Position numbers and translations under genes: made by a program | The notes under the pieces: generated by a model | Told to the model about the DNA's origin: nothing | Seen by the model: the letters and a program-made list of their open reading frames with translations, nothing else | Database searches by the model: none | Origin: Ctena decussata | Taxonomy: Eukaryota; Mollusca; Bivalvia; Lucinida; Lucinidae | Direction of reading: 5' to 3' | Assembly: GCA_963989385.1 (NCBI GenBank) | Contig: OZ022499.1 | Span: 37,324,866 to 37,388,865 of the forward strand | DNA: 64,000 bases | In this document: positions 33,228 to 44,081 of the stretch, in pieces | Layout of the letters: every line of letters starts with the position of its first letter | How positions within the stretch are numbered: position 1 is the stretch's first letter

Positions 33228-33596
33228 AAATCAAACTGCAAACTCATATCTATTCTCATACTATCATAAAAAGCGTACAAATAGGCAACTAGGTCATCCA
33301 GACATGAGAAAGCTATCAAAACTGATGAACCATCTACTGATGAGAGTCCATTTTCTCCATGCGAATGAGAATCAAAAATATATACAAATCGTTCTTCCTG
33401 AATACAGCAGAGCATATAGCTCCAGTGGTTAAAAGACCTGATGATACACTAGTAAATGCTGACTGAAGGGCACAATGAAGTGTTGGTAAACCATCATTTT
33501 CATAAGTGTCCACAAGTATGCCACTTACAATAGGCTGTTTTTCCACTGTAAATTTTCCCATGTCAATTTCAAAGATATTCGGAATTTCTTCCAAGC
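33173..33596 (-). pseudogene. Helentron: second half of the cysteine-protease-like domain
   Basis: Directly after the insertion the frame reads SLEEIPNIFEIDMGKFTVEK, PIVSGILVDTYENDGLPTLH, ALQSAFTSVSSGLLTTGAIC. A shift near 33400 moves to FVYIFDSHSHGENGLSSVDG and SVLIAFSCLDDLVAYLYAFY. FDSHSHG resembles the D.H motif supplying the catalytic His of the protease, and GSSVLI...L its following strand and helix. A second shift near 33200 leads into the basic repeat region. The role of this domain in Helentrons is not established; polyprotein processing or deubiquitination are guesses. Confidence 0.7.
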
Positions 33597-35915
33597 TTAA
33601 AGGCCGAGATACACCAGCAGCAGGTAGTAGTTGGCTAATAGGTGTTAATAATGAAGCATAATAGGGATAAGTTCATAAATTGGGACCTAATGTGGCCAAA
33701 TTAACAGACAATCTTGGTTGCAGGTATATGTATAAATTATCTCCATTTTAGACAAAGGAACAAGAACACATATGGACAGATAATCAGATCCAGAGCTAAC
33801 ATCATAAGAACTTACTGATGAAGCCAATACAGTACTAATGAAATGTTCAAAGAACGAATGGAGACATACATAGCCTTTTTTGACTACATAGCTAATTTTA
33901 AAAGTTTATTTATTGCCCTAAAATAAACAAGGTGTATGTACGATTTCCAAGACCTAAAAGTATGGTTGAAATTTAATTCCTTTTTTTCTAATTTTGAATG
34001 TTGAAATTTTTTAATCGAAACCATACTCAAAGCAGCTGAAGCCTAACTCAAACTAGATTGAACATCTACATCTCTGTAACTTTACTTTCTTTTTATGCCA
34101 AGTCTTGTGATTTTATGCTCCTCTTTTGCTATAGACCTGAAACTTTGATAAGTTTCACAGTTGCATTGTTTTAGGAATTTCCTTTTTCCTAGTTTGCAGC
34201 ATATAACTGACTATCGCCAGCCTGCATCATTCAGGCAGTAGAAGTCTACATACTGTAATTTTATTAAAGCATCTTATTTTCCCAAAATGATTATAACAGC
34301 CAGTCTTTTTAATCCTCCTGTTCCATGGTCAAGCAATTTGTACTTCCATACCCCAGAAAACTGAGGGGGCAACTTGTCACTTCCTTTTTCTATATATTCT
34401 CATATTTTTTGGCTATTCATAATTTGTTCAGGATATCCACAATTATCCAATATTCTTTTTGTGGTATCATAAAAAGTATTATGGCTAAACTAAATAATTT
34501 AATTATATAAAAATATCGAAATAAATTGATATCCATAAATCGATTTTTTCAATGTCTGAAATTTATTTTTTACTTTAAAAACCCATACTTCTATTTTTCG
34601 GATACACAGTAACCATCTAAGTGCGGATAGTCATCATCCATATTCGATTTTTGTATGTCAATAATTCGATTCATGGGTATCTGATTTTGTAATTTCCATA
34701 GATCTTCCTGGCTCAATAATATCTAATTTTAATCCGATCACATAAATGTTCTTGTCAAAAAAAAAGAAAAGAAAAGGAGTGATTTCCATCCACTTGTGTA
34801 GCTATATGGATGATGGATGAATCCGATGTCCTGGGCTTCACTGTGATTCAGTCATATCAGGATTAATGAAAGGGTGTGCACAAGGGAACACGGTGTACAT
34901 ATGAGAAGATTTTGGGTATCAAACCTAGGACCACTAAATCAGAAGACCAATGCTAAACCCACTGAGCTACTTGAACTGATGGTATAGATACATGTATACT
35001 CTTGCATAATTTACTGAGCTTTAAAGGCCCTCTGCTCCTTCACTAGTCTGTATTCTGACTCCTTGTTACAGGTGCTTGTATGATCTTATTCCAAATTTTC
35101 ATAATACTGTAAATAGTCTAAATATTGGGACAGACAGGCTGGTGCGAACAGTACAGACCTAGATCAGACTGCTCCTATTGTGGTCTACACTATCTGCATC
35201 TTTTGAATGCAAAACTACAAAGATATGCAGGCAGATCAAAACCTGTAGAAACCATTGTTAATGTTGTAACAGCTTAATTATCTAAGAATCATAGTTTGAA
35301 ACATTCCAAAATTTTCAGAATTATTCCATGGTAGCTCCTTCTTCTCTTTTTTCCCCAGTTTTTCCAATTCAAACAAAGTAAAACCTCATTGAAAATGCAT
35401 TATTAAAAAATGCCAGAACATCATATTAGTTGTTTTAAAATAGTAAATGCTAAACTATTCGACTGGCAATATACAAACAGGGAAGCATCTGATCAGTAAG
35501 TGTCACAACTAAAAAACAGAAGAAAAAAAAACTTTCCGAAATAATATTTTCTTTCACAGTTCGGACAAGTCCATTCTTTGCCAGTATAAGGAGGGTATAA
35601 ACTATGTTGCATCCAACTGATCTGGGTCTTTTTACTGTTTGCAATATGGGACACTTAGCATTACATCTATTGGTTATACCGGTATCAGTTTAATATGTAT
35701 AAATAATACTTATCAGCAGCAACAGTGATGATTATCTACTGAATAGTTAGTGGGTCCAGATACAGGTGTGAGGTTCTTACATGTGTAAGATGATAATGCA
35801 TCCACCAGCTTTGAACTGGAACCATGCTAAGACAGAGAGAGGGCTATTGCCATTATCAACTAGGTGCTAAAAAGTTTAACTACAAACTGCTCCTTTTTTA
35901 TATCTTGGCCTTTAA
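33597..35915. mobile_element. 2.3-kb TTAA-flanked insertion, piggyBac-like, non-autonomous
   Basis: TTAA stands at both ends (33597-33600 and 35912-35915). The inner ends are AGGCCGAGATACA and, reverse-complemented, AGGCCAAGATATA, a 13-bp TIR with two mismatches. Deleting 33601-35915 joins Helentron codons in frame: ...HSLL on one side and SLEEIPNIF on the other. The 2311-bp interior has no transposase frame. TTAA target duplication is characteristic of piggyBac; the AGGCC ends differ from the common CCC start, so the superfamily is an inference while the insertion itself is well supported. Confidence 0.85.
34910..34977 (-). repeat. tRNA-like sequence inside the TTAA insertion
   Basis: The minus strand holds GTAGCTCAGTGGGTTTAGCA (A box) and AGGTTTGATACCC (near B box) at the proper distance. 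Probably a SINE remnant picked up by the inserted element. Confidence 0.5.
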
Positions 35916-36643
35916 GAGTGAATGAATAAATTTTCCTTTTGCTTTTAATCCGGTTATTATACTTCGATAGAGAAAATCTCCATCACAAAGTATTTTATCT
36001 AATATTGAGCTATTGTTCACATTTATAGAAACTGAATATGATAACATACATAAAGCATTTCCTGTGCACTGAAAACCCCTAGATTGCTCTGAAAATCTTT
36101 CATTATTCTGATGGAAGCTGCCCAAAATAATATAACAAGCATTTCCAGAATATGTTGATGAAGTCAGCATTGGATCAGCACATGAAATACCTGTTTCATC
36201 ACTGGCTTCTGCAGGACTTTCCAGTTGAATTTCACAGCTATGTTCTTTTTTTTATCTGACTTTCTAGCAAAGACAAACTGCAAATTCACATCCAATTCTT
36301 CATCAGTCCAAGAATGTCCATCAAGAAAAACATCAGGAAAAGCACTAGCAAATGCTTCGTCAAAGTCATTCTGAATTTTTAAACAATCATTTGTAACAGA
36401 CTTTGCAATAAAATCAGCCACAGATTTACTAGGTATCGCCTGATTAGTTTCTGTTTCATTGCCCATACAGTAAGAATTTGACTGTTTATTTACTTTATCT
36501 TTAGCGTTTTGTTAAGCGTTTTGTTTAGCGCATTTAGCGAATTTAGCCTGTGCCTGCACGTTGACAGGACTTCCCGCCGGCACATTGGCAGGACTTTGCC
36601 CACACTTACCTACAGCTTTCCTCCAATACTTCTGCCGTGGCAT
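35912..36643 (-). pseudogene. Helentron protein N-terminus and first half of cysteine-protease-like domain
   Basis: The start MPRQKYWRKAVGKCG is chosen because the frame is continuous from here into the rest, and because the start region recurs in the two leader copies downstream on the plus strand. A TAA at 36514-36512 breaks the frame once, after QAKFAKCAKQNA. It then runs through CMGNETETNQAIPSK and VTNDCLKIQNDFDEAFASAF. A shift near 36165 leads to the frame with NACYIILGSFHQ, RGFQCTGNALCMLSYS and DKILCDGDFLYRSIITGLK. RG.QC.GNAL with LD.IL..GD.LY downstream is the pattern of a papain-fold (herpesvirus tegument/USP-like or OTU-like) cysteine protease; the Cys is the presumed nucleophile. 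The domain is cut at KFIHSLL by the TTAA insertion. Confidence 0.75.
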
Positions 36644-37525
36644 GATTCTTTACCTGAAAATAGAAAGAAAAATATATGTGTCTTAAATGTACATATCATA
36701 TTCCCTCTTTATCAGACTGCTGTTTCAGCAACAGTCTGATAATGTGATTACCGTGTAACCCTTCTTGCCATACATCCAAGTTCTTCATTTTTGGGAACTT
36801 TAGTAGCCGTCATAGATATCCCAGCATTTAGCATCTTCTTTCAATACTTCTGCCATGGAATGACTCTTTACCTGAAAATAGAAAGAAATAAAAATTATGT
36901 GTCTTAAATGTACATATCATATTCGCCCTAGATACTGAACATAATTTCTCTATCAGCCTATTTATTTATTTATTTAGCACAGTTTGATCCCTATAGCAAT
37001 AGTCAAAATATGAACTTTTATAAAGTTTTCCTATTATATGAATCAGAAACTAAGGAGGTCTGAAACGCTTATCTACAGACTTGGGTCCAATCCTTTTTGG
37101 TGTGTCACAATGGAAGAACCAAAAGACCACTAGGGAATTATAGATCTGCCAAGTTCTTCATTTTTGGCACTTTAGTAGCCGTCATAGATATCCCAGCATT
37201 TAGCATCTTCTTTCAATACTTCTGCCATGGAATGACTCTTTACCTGAAAATAGAAAGAAATATATATGTGTCTTAAATGTACATATCATATTCGCCCTAG
37301 ATACTGAACATAATTTCTCTATCAGCCTATTTATTTATTTATTTAGCACAGTTTGATCCCTATAGCAATAGTCAAAATATGAACTTTTATAAAGTTTTCC
37401 TATTATATGAATCAGAAACTAAGGAGGTCTGAAACGCTTATCTACAGACTTGGGTCCAATCCTTTTTGGTATGTCACAATGGAAGAACCAAAAGACCACT
37501 AGGGAATTATAGATCTGCCATCTGC
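36590..37525 (-). repeat. tandem leader copies at the 5' end of the Helentron
   Basis: Two nearly identical ~373-bp copies (about 36778-37150 and 37151-37523) lie upstream of the Helentron start. Both carry, on the minus strand, CTTTCTATTTTCAGGTAAAG and a worn version of the coding start, in which ATG has become ATT. The intact start region at 36600-36690 is a third, shorter relative. The boundary CAGGTAAAG looks like a splice acceptor or exon start. Confidence 0.75.
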
Positions 37526-37533
37526 AAGTTCTA

Positions 37534-38458
37534 CGAGGGGTGATCATTAAATAATGGAAAGTAGCATTTATTTCATTAGATTTGTGTCAAAACTGTATTC
37601 CAGGTATATAATACCTAAGATGCAAGCATATGACGTATAATTAAGTCTTCAAGTACTGCATAGGAATATCGTTGCCATGGCAACGATTCCTTAAACTTAT
37701 AAGAGTCTAGTCTCTAAATTTTACATATTTTCATGTATATTTGCTGCTGATTAGTAACAAAGAATCGATAAAAGTTTGTGATAGTGTGATGGCTCGATGC
37801 AAGTCTCAGATACTAAAAGAAATATGTAGTTATTCATGACTTTCTCTCAAATCTGGCAGGAAAAAGAGCGTGAAACACTTTTGATCGAGCAAAATTTGAC
37901 GTTTTTCGCTGAGTTTAAGCCGAAGGAACCAGAAATATGACGTCTTTGGACTTTAACAAGCAGAGTCTTGGGAGATTTGTATAGCAGAAAGTACCAAAAT
38001 TATCCTGTACTTGATAATAGATTAGTTTACTTTATCATAATACTGGAAATCACGGAATGAGATGCCACACTCCCTAAAAATCAATTATTTTAACCCCTGC
38101 TTTAGCTTTAATTCATGCCAGATTTCAGAGCGTTTTCATAAACAATCATTATATGTGTGTTTCAAAAGTCAAAAACTGACTTAAACGGAAGGTGTTCCTA
38201 AGTTTCTCCTTCCATATCGCACATAATAAGCATAATACAAGCACCTCTTTACCAAAATGACGTCGAAAAAAAATCACATGCGTTACCCCGCATGCACGTG
38301 ACGTAATATATCGCTATGGTAACACGTTAAAATTTCAATTTCAAACATGGATTCGAAAGCTCTAAAGACACTCGTTGGTGTTACATGAAGGTTACTTATT
38401 TCTGTATATAATCTACTAATCTACGAAGGTGTTTCCATTATTTAATGATCACCCCACG
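37534..38458. mobile_element. mariner-like MITE, 925 bp
   Basis: The 27-bp TIRs begin CGAGGGGTGATCATTAAATA (left) and CGTGGGGTGATCATTAAATA (right, reverse-complemented), with one mismatch, flanked by TA. The start resembles the ends of some mariner-family elements. No intact transposase frame. The interior has a perfect 20-bp palindrome at 37668-37687 centred on GCCATGGC. Confidence 0.8.
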
Positions 38459-38719
38459 TACTCTTGCAGATATTATTGGTCAGATCTGACAAATGCCACT
38501 GTTCTAATTTGCTTACATTGCATTCATAGTGTCATTTATACACTGAATGAACCAAAAATAGCCATCAGAGGAGATGGCAAATCCCCCGACCAAAGACCCT
38601 ATGGGCCTTGGTAAACAGGATGCACTTCAAATATATTGTCATTCTTTTATGCTTCTGATTGATATTATCTGTTAACAGATGCATGATTATCTAACAGTCA
38701 GACTAAAACATTACATTGA

Positions 38720-39230
38720 AATAACTAAAACAGTAAGAAAGCAAGAGTTGTCATTACCTGTTCCACATATCTGTGAAGTATCAGGAAAATATTTTAAAGG
38801 ATATTCAAGTTATTGTGCGGACAAATCAGACCTACAACTATGAAGGGAAAATAACTCAAAAAGTAAGAAAGCAAGAGCTGTCATTTGTATTCTCAAAACA
38901 TCGTCATGACCTGTTCTACATATCTGTAAAGTATCATGAAAATGTTTCAAATGGTATTAAAGTTACAGAGCGGACACGAATCTGCAAAAAAATCACCAAA
39001 GGGGAGATATCTCAACAAGTACAATAGCAACAGTTATCATTCTTGTATGCGACACATTGTCATGACCTGTTCTTCATAAATGAAGTAGCATGAAAATATT
39101 CCAAAGGGTATTCAAGATAAACAGCCGATAAGAAAATGTTTACAGACTGTTGTATGGACAGAGACAGACAGACAGACAGACGGATGCCATGCTCATTGCT
39201 ATATCCCTCAAACCTTTTGGTATGAGGATA
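38720..39230. mobile_element. tandem-core element (~145 bp x3) with terminal hairpin
   Basis: Three units begin near 38732, 38866 and 39020 with AAAGCAAGAGTTGTCAT-like words and contain TGACCTGTTCTACATATCTG. They are followed by a GACA microsatellite (39160-39181) and the hairpin TATCCCTCA...TGAGGATA (39202-39230). The design and hairpin sequence match the element at 2790-3489. Confidence 0.7.
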
Positions 39231-39589
39231 AAAATGAAAGAACTCATTCAGCAGTAAATTTTTGTGTTAGCAATCAAAACTGTGCTATATCAGGAGTAAA
39301 ATATATATTTATATCGGAAATTCAGTCTTTAATGACCATTTTAATGATTGATCCGTATTGCATCTATTGCATCAACTTTAATGACTGATCTGTGTTATTT
39401 CCAAAACCATATTATAACGAACCGTGTTATAAAGAGGTTCTGGTATATTTATTTTTAATCAGAAAATATAGTCCAATGTGTTTTCTATACCAATTACATG
39501 TGTATATATTTTCAGGTTTCTATGACTGCAAAAGTTATGCAGGAGCTGGAAACAGTAAAACAAAGGATTTTTAACCATATATTGGCCTA
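39231..39589. other. no gene seen
   Basis: AT-rich spacer without supported features. Confidence 0.5.
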
Positions 39590-40640
39590 GCAGCCATTTT
39601 GGTCATGTGACCATGACAAATGTACAAACTTTCATCCTCCTGACCGAGGGAGGCTCCATATAAAAAAAGGGCTTCAGCTGGCTCTGTGGCTTTAGACGAG
39701 GAAATTTTTGACAATGTTGATGGGCCACATAAACTCAGTGACCTTAAAATCAGATCAACGAAAGACCCTGACCTTTAAGGACATAATATATATTCATCTG
39801 GTCATTTAGCTAACCATATATACCAAATATTAAACCTTGGACTTAAATAGTTTCTCGAAACTTTCTGAGAAATCAACTAAAGCATAACATGCCAAAGCTG
39901 ACCATGTCATAAATTAGGTCAAAGTCAACCTACAGTCATCATTTGTATAAATTATGATGGGCTCTAATCCCCAATGCTACATACCAAGTTTCAAGATCAT
40001 AGGCCTTTTGGTTCTGGTGAAGAAGATTTTTAAAGGGCTTTTACCATGTATGGGCCTGGCAGCCATCTTGGTCATGTGACCCAGATACCCTGAACAAACT
40101 TTCATTCCCCCGTCCTAGGTAAGTTTCATATGAAATATGGCTTCAATCAGCTCAGTGGCTTCAGAGGACATGCTGACAGGAGACAGGATTTCAGTGTCCT
40201 TGGACAAAAGTCAAAAATGACCTTGACCTTAAGTGACATAATACCTGCATGTAGTCATTTAGTTAACCATATATACCAAATATTATATCTTAAGACTTAA
40301 ATAGTTTCTGAGAAATCCACTGTTTAAGCATTTTCCCATACAAAAACATAAAATACCAAAGCTGACCCTGTCGTAAATTAGGTCAAGGTCAACGCAAGGT
40401 CATCATTTTTATAAATTATGATGGGCCTGAATGCCCAATGCTACATACCAAGTTTCAAGGTCATAGGCCGTTTGGTTCTGCAGAAAAAGATTTTTGAAGG
40501 GTTTTTACCATATATGGGCATGGTGGCCATCTTGGTCATGTGACCCAAACCTCGGGTATAAACTTTTATTCCCCCATCCCACTGAGACTCCATATGAAAT
40601 TTGGCTTCAATCGGCTAAGTGGTTTCATAAGAGATGTCTG

Positions 40641-40910
40641 CCGGGCCGCGTAGCGCAATCGGTAGGGCACCTGACTTATAAGTCAGAGGTCCTGGGATCG
40701 AAACCCGGTCTGGCCACATACTTTCGTTTCTCCTTCCGCTGATTCAAGAAGGGCAGTTGTCAGTTACTGGCGAAAGCATGTGCTGCACTTAGTACTGGTT
40801 AACCGCTTAGGAGGTCTAAGCCTGCCTAGGAATAGTGTGGTTAGGTTAACTGACCGTCCCGACATGACCTTAGTTGTTTACCGTGGACGTTAAGCATTAA
40901 ATCAACCAAT
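40641..40910 (+). mobile_element. tRNA-derived SINE, 270 bp, with perfect 15-bp target duplication
   Basis: CATAAGAGATGTCTG stands at 40626-40640 and again at 40911-40925. The head has an A box (TAGCGCAATCGG, 40651) and B box (GGATCGAAACC, 40695). The body runs through GGGCAGTTGTCAGTTACTGG to the tail GACGTTAAGCATTAAATCAA. It is copied by Pol III and mobilised by a LINE. The intact target duplication implies a recent insertion. Confidence 0.9.
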
Positions 40911-40985
40911 CATAAGAGATGTCTGAAAATCTTGACGACGGACGGACAGACCGAATGACCCTGACCTTTAGTGACATATCTTCAT

Positions 40986-42045
40986 TGTCACCCGACGTAG
41001 GTGGAGGGGGACTATAGAAATGACCCTCGTCCGTCCGTGTGTGCATCCGTCCGTCCGTCCGTAATCTTGTTCCCTCAACTCCTCCTACGTCTTTCATTGG
41101 ATTGATTTGAAATTTTACAGATTGTATTCTTATGATATGAAGATGTGCATGTGGTTTTCGATTTTTGTTTCGGCCATTTTTGATGGAGTTACAGCCCTTG
41201 CTGACTCAGACCTTCCGAAATCTTGTCCCCGCAACTCCTCCTACATCTTTCATTGGATTGATTTGAAATTTTACAGATTGTATTCTTACGATATGAAGAT
41301 GTGTATGTGGTTTTTTGTTTTTGTTTCGGCCATTTTTTATGGAGTTATGGCCCTTGCTGACTTAGACCTTGTCGCCGCAACTCCTGCAACATCTTGTATC
41401 AGATTGACTTGAAATTGTGCAGAATGTTTCATCATGATCTGATGATGTGCATGTGATTTTGGAATTTCAATTGTCCTATTTTTACAAAGTTATGGCACTT
41501 TGTCGTTTTTTTTGGCATTTTTCCAACTTTTGAACCGTTTGACAGAGAGAGCTGAAATTTGGTATGCTATTAGCATTTGGTAAATTGATTATTCTGATTA
41601 TTGTTAGAATGTGCTAAATTATAAGTGACTGAATTATTCCCCTTTCATAGATAATAGACATTCACTTAAAGGTAAAGGGATAACTCCAGAACTATTCATA
41701 TTAATGGGCTGAATTTTCATAAATGCATTGTTCATTTTTCATCAGATTCATATAAGCAGGATTATGGCTCTTGTTATTTTGTTACTGGGTATACAGTCTT
41801 GCTGTTTTGGTCATTTTGTAAGGGCCTATATTTTCAATAACCTGATTTTACACATATATGCCCCGTTCTGAACTTAAGTATTTTATAAAGAGGCCCAGTA
41901 ATTGGGTTTATGTCTTTGCTTATGTTCAGTTATCATTTGCTTACCAGGTTCTGTAATATATATATTTTCTGTTTTTGGCCATACATTTACTCTGAAACAG
42001 AATAAAGGGCTGAAGTTTGTGACACATTTCAAACGTCGGGTGACA
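40986..42045. mobile_element. 1060-bp element with perfect 13-bp TIR
   Basis: TGTCACCCGACGT opens the element and is exactly mirrored at 42033-42045. The interior has a CCGT microsatellite (41028-41062) and about three direct repeats of ~150 bp (TTTGAAATTTTACAGATTGT near 41107 and 41264, worn near 41410). It interrupts the surrounding 460-bp tandem core. Non-coding; superfamily unknown. Confidence 0.8.
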
Positions 42046-44049
42046 CTTGGCAGATGGTCTTTTATTTGTTCATTTAGTTGACCATGTATACCAAGTATTG
42101 TACCTTAGACTTAAACGTTTCTGAGAAATCCACTGTTTAAGCGTTTCCCATATTAAAACCTAACATACCAAAGTTGACCATGTCATAAATTAGGTCAAGG
42201 TCAACGTAAGGTCATTAATGGTATAAACTATGATGGGTCTGCATGCCCAATCATATATACCAAGTTTCAAGGTCATAGGCCTTTTGGTTCTGGAGAAGAA
42301 GATGTTTGAAGGGTTTTTACCATATATGGGCATGAGGGCCATCTTGGTCATTTGATACAGACCCCGGGTATAAACTTTCATTTCCCCATCCCACTGAGAC
42401 TCCATATGAAATTTGGCTTCAATCGGCCCAGTGGTTTCAGAGAAGAAGATGTTTGAAAAGCTTGACGACGGATGGACGGACGAAATGACCTTGACCTTTA
42501 AGGACATAATATTTTCATTTGTTCATTTAATTAACCATGTATACCAAGTATTGTACCTTAGACTTAAATAGTTTCTGAGAAATCCACTGTTTAAGCGTTT
42601 TCCAATATAAAAGACTAACATACCGAAGTTGACCATGTCATAGATTAGGACAAGGTCAACGCAAGGTCATCATTTGTACAAACTATGATAAGCCCGCATG
42701 CCCGATGCTACATACCAAGTTTCAAGGTCATAGGCCTTTTGGTTCTGGAGCATATGATTTTTGAAGGGTTTTTAACATATATGGACGTGGTGGCCATGTT
42801 GGTCATGTGACCCAGGACCCCGGGTACAAACTTTCATTTCCCCATCCCACTGAGAATGCATATGAAATTTGGCTTCAATCGGCCCAGTGGTTTCAGAGAA
42901 GAAGATGTTTGAAAATCTTGACGACGAATGGACAGACAGAATAACACTTTCATTTGTTCATTTAGTTAACCATGTATACCAAGAATTGTACCTAAGGCTT
43001 AAATAGTTTCTGAGAAATCCACTGTTTAAGCGTTTTCCCATATAAAAGCCTAACGTTCCAAAGTTGACCATGTCATAAATTAGGGAAAGGTCAACGCAAG
43101 GTCGTCATTTGTACAAACTATGGTAAGCCTACATGCCCGATGCTACATACCAAGTTTCAAGGTCATAGGCCTTTTGGTTCTGGAGCATATGATTTTTGGA
43201 GGGTTTTTACCATATATGGGCGTGGCGGCCATACTGGTCATGTGACCCAGGACCCCGGGTACAAACTTTCATTTCCCCATCCCACTAAGACTCCATATGA
43301 AATATGGCTTCAATCGGCCAAGTGGTTTCAGAGAAGAAGATGTTTGAAAATCTTGACGACAGATGGACAGACGGAATGACCTTGACCTTTAGTGACATAT
43401 TATTTTCATTTGTTCATTTAGTTAACCATGTATACCAAGTATTTTACCTAAGGCTTAAATAGTTTCTGAGAAATCCACTGTTTAAGCGTTTTCCCGTATA
43501 AAAGCCTAACGTTCCAAAGTTGACCATGTCATAAATTAGGTCAAGGTCAATGCAAGGTCATCATTTGTACAAACTATGATCAGCCCGCATGCCCGATGCT
43601 ACATACCAAGTTTCAAGGTCATAGGCCTTTTGGTTCTGGAGAAGAAGATTTTTGAAGTGTTTTTACCATGTATGGGCGTGGCGGCCATCTTGGTCATGTG
43701 ACACAGATACCCGGAACAAACTTTCGTTCCCCCGACCTAGGTAGGCTCCATATAAAATATGGCTTCAATCGGCCAAGTGGTTTCAGAGGAGAAGATGTGT
43801 GAAAATGTTGACGACGGACGACGGATGGACGGACGACGGATGCCTGGCTATACTATAAGCTCACCTATGAGCCTAAAGGCTCAGGTGAGCTAAAAATATA
43901 AAAGTTGCTGTCTTTTGTACAAATGGCGGGAAAACACGGAGGCTGTACCCTTTATACATTAAGATATATTAGATACACATCCACGGTTTGGTCACCATTT
44001 TTAAAAGGAAGACAACTTCAACGTGATAGCATTTTCTTCCCAGGTAAAA

Positions 44050-44081
44050 AGGCGGGGGGTTGGGGGGGGGGGGGGGGGGGG
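44050..44081. repeat. poly-G tract
   Basis: A near-uninterrupted run of G borders the truncated family A MITE. Confidence 0.9.

Larger units (their letters stand above)
27108..36643 (-). mobile_element. Helentron (rolling-circle transposon), nearly full length, inactivated
   Basis: One long minus-strand polyprotein can be followed from an ATG at 36643-36641 to a stop at 27108-27110; without the nested 2.3-kb insertion it is about 7.2 kb. Order: N-terminal segment with a cysteine-protease-like domain, basic repeats, Cys-pair motif, DUF6570-like domain, Rep (HUH), PIF1-type helicase, EEP endonuclease. A C-terminal endonuclease fused to Rep/helicase is the mark of Helentrons within Helitrons. 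Lesions include in-frame stops at 36512, 32198, 29188, 28006 and 27489, at least eight frame breaks and a changed Walker A residue, so the copy is dead. The DNA termini were not identified. Confidence 0.9.
39590..43891. mobile_element. ~435-465-bp tandem-core element with two nested insertions
   Basis: Units anchored on AGGTCAAGGTCAACGCAAGG lie near 39917, 40380, 42191, 42652, 43086 and 43541. They share TACCAAGTTTCAAGGTCATA, GGCCATCTTGGTCATGTGAC and ATATGAAATTTGGCTTCAAT. A SINE (40641-40910) and a TIR element (40986-42045) interrupt the array. The right side ends with a GACGGACGACGGATGGACGG microsatellite and the hairpin at 43858-43891 (AGCTCACC...GGTGAGCT, inner TGAGCC/GGCTCA). Non-coding. 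Confidence 0.75.

Noticed and set aside
33672..35898. An intron in the Helentron protease region
   Set aside because: No GT/AG pair joins the frames, whereas TTAA duplication with inverted ends restores the frame exactly.
27108..36643. A host helicase gene or integrated DNA virus
   Set aside because: HUH Rep with two tyrosines fused to PIF1-type helicase and EEP endonuclease is specific to Helentrons; the protease resemblance to viral tegument proteins alone does not indicate a virus.
40648..40716. Functional tRNA gene (A and B boxes, UAU-like anticodon region)
   Set aside because: The acceptor stem does not pair over seven bases, the anticodon loop has six bases, and the sequence is the head of a SINE with a 15-bp target duplication.
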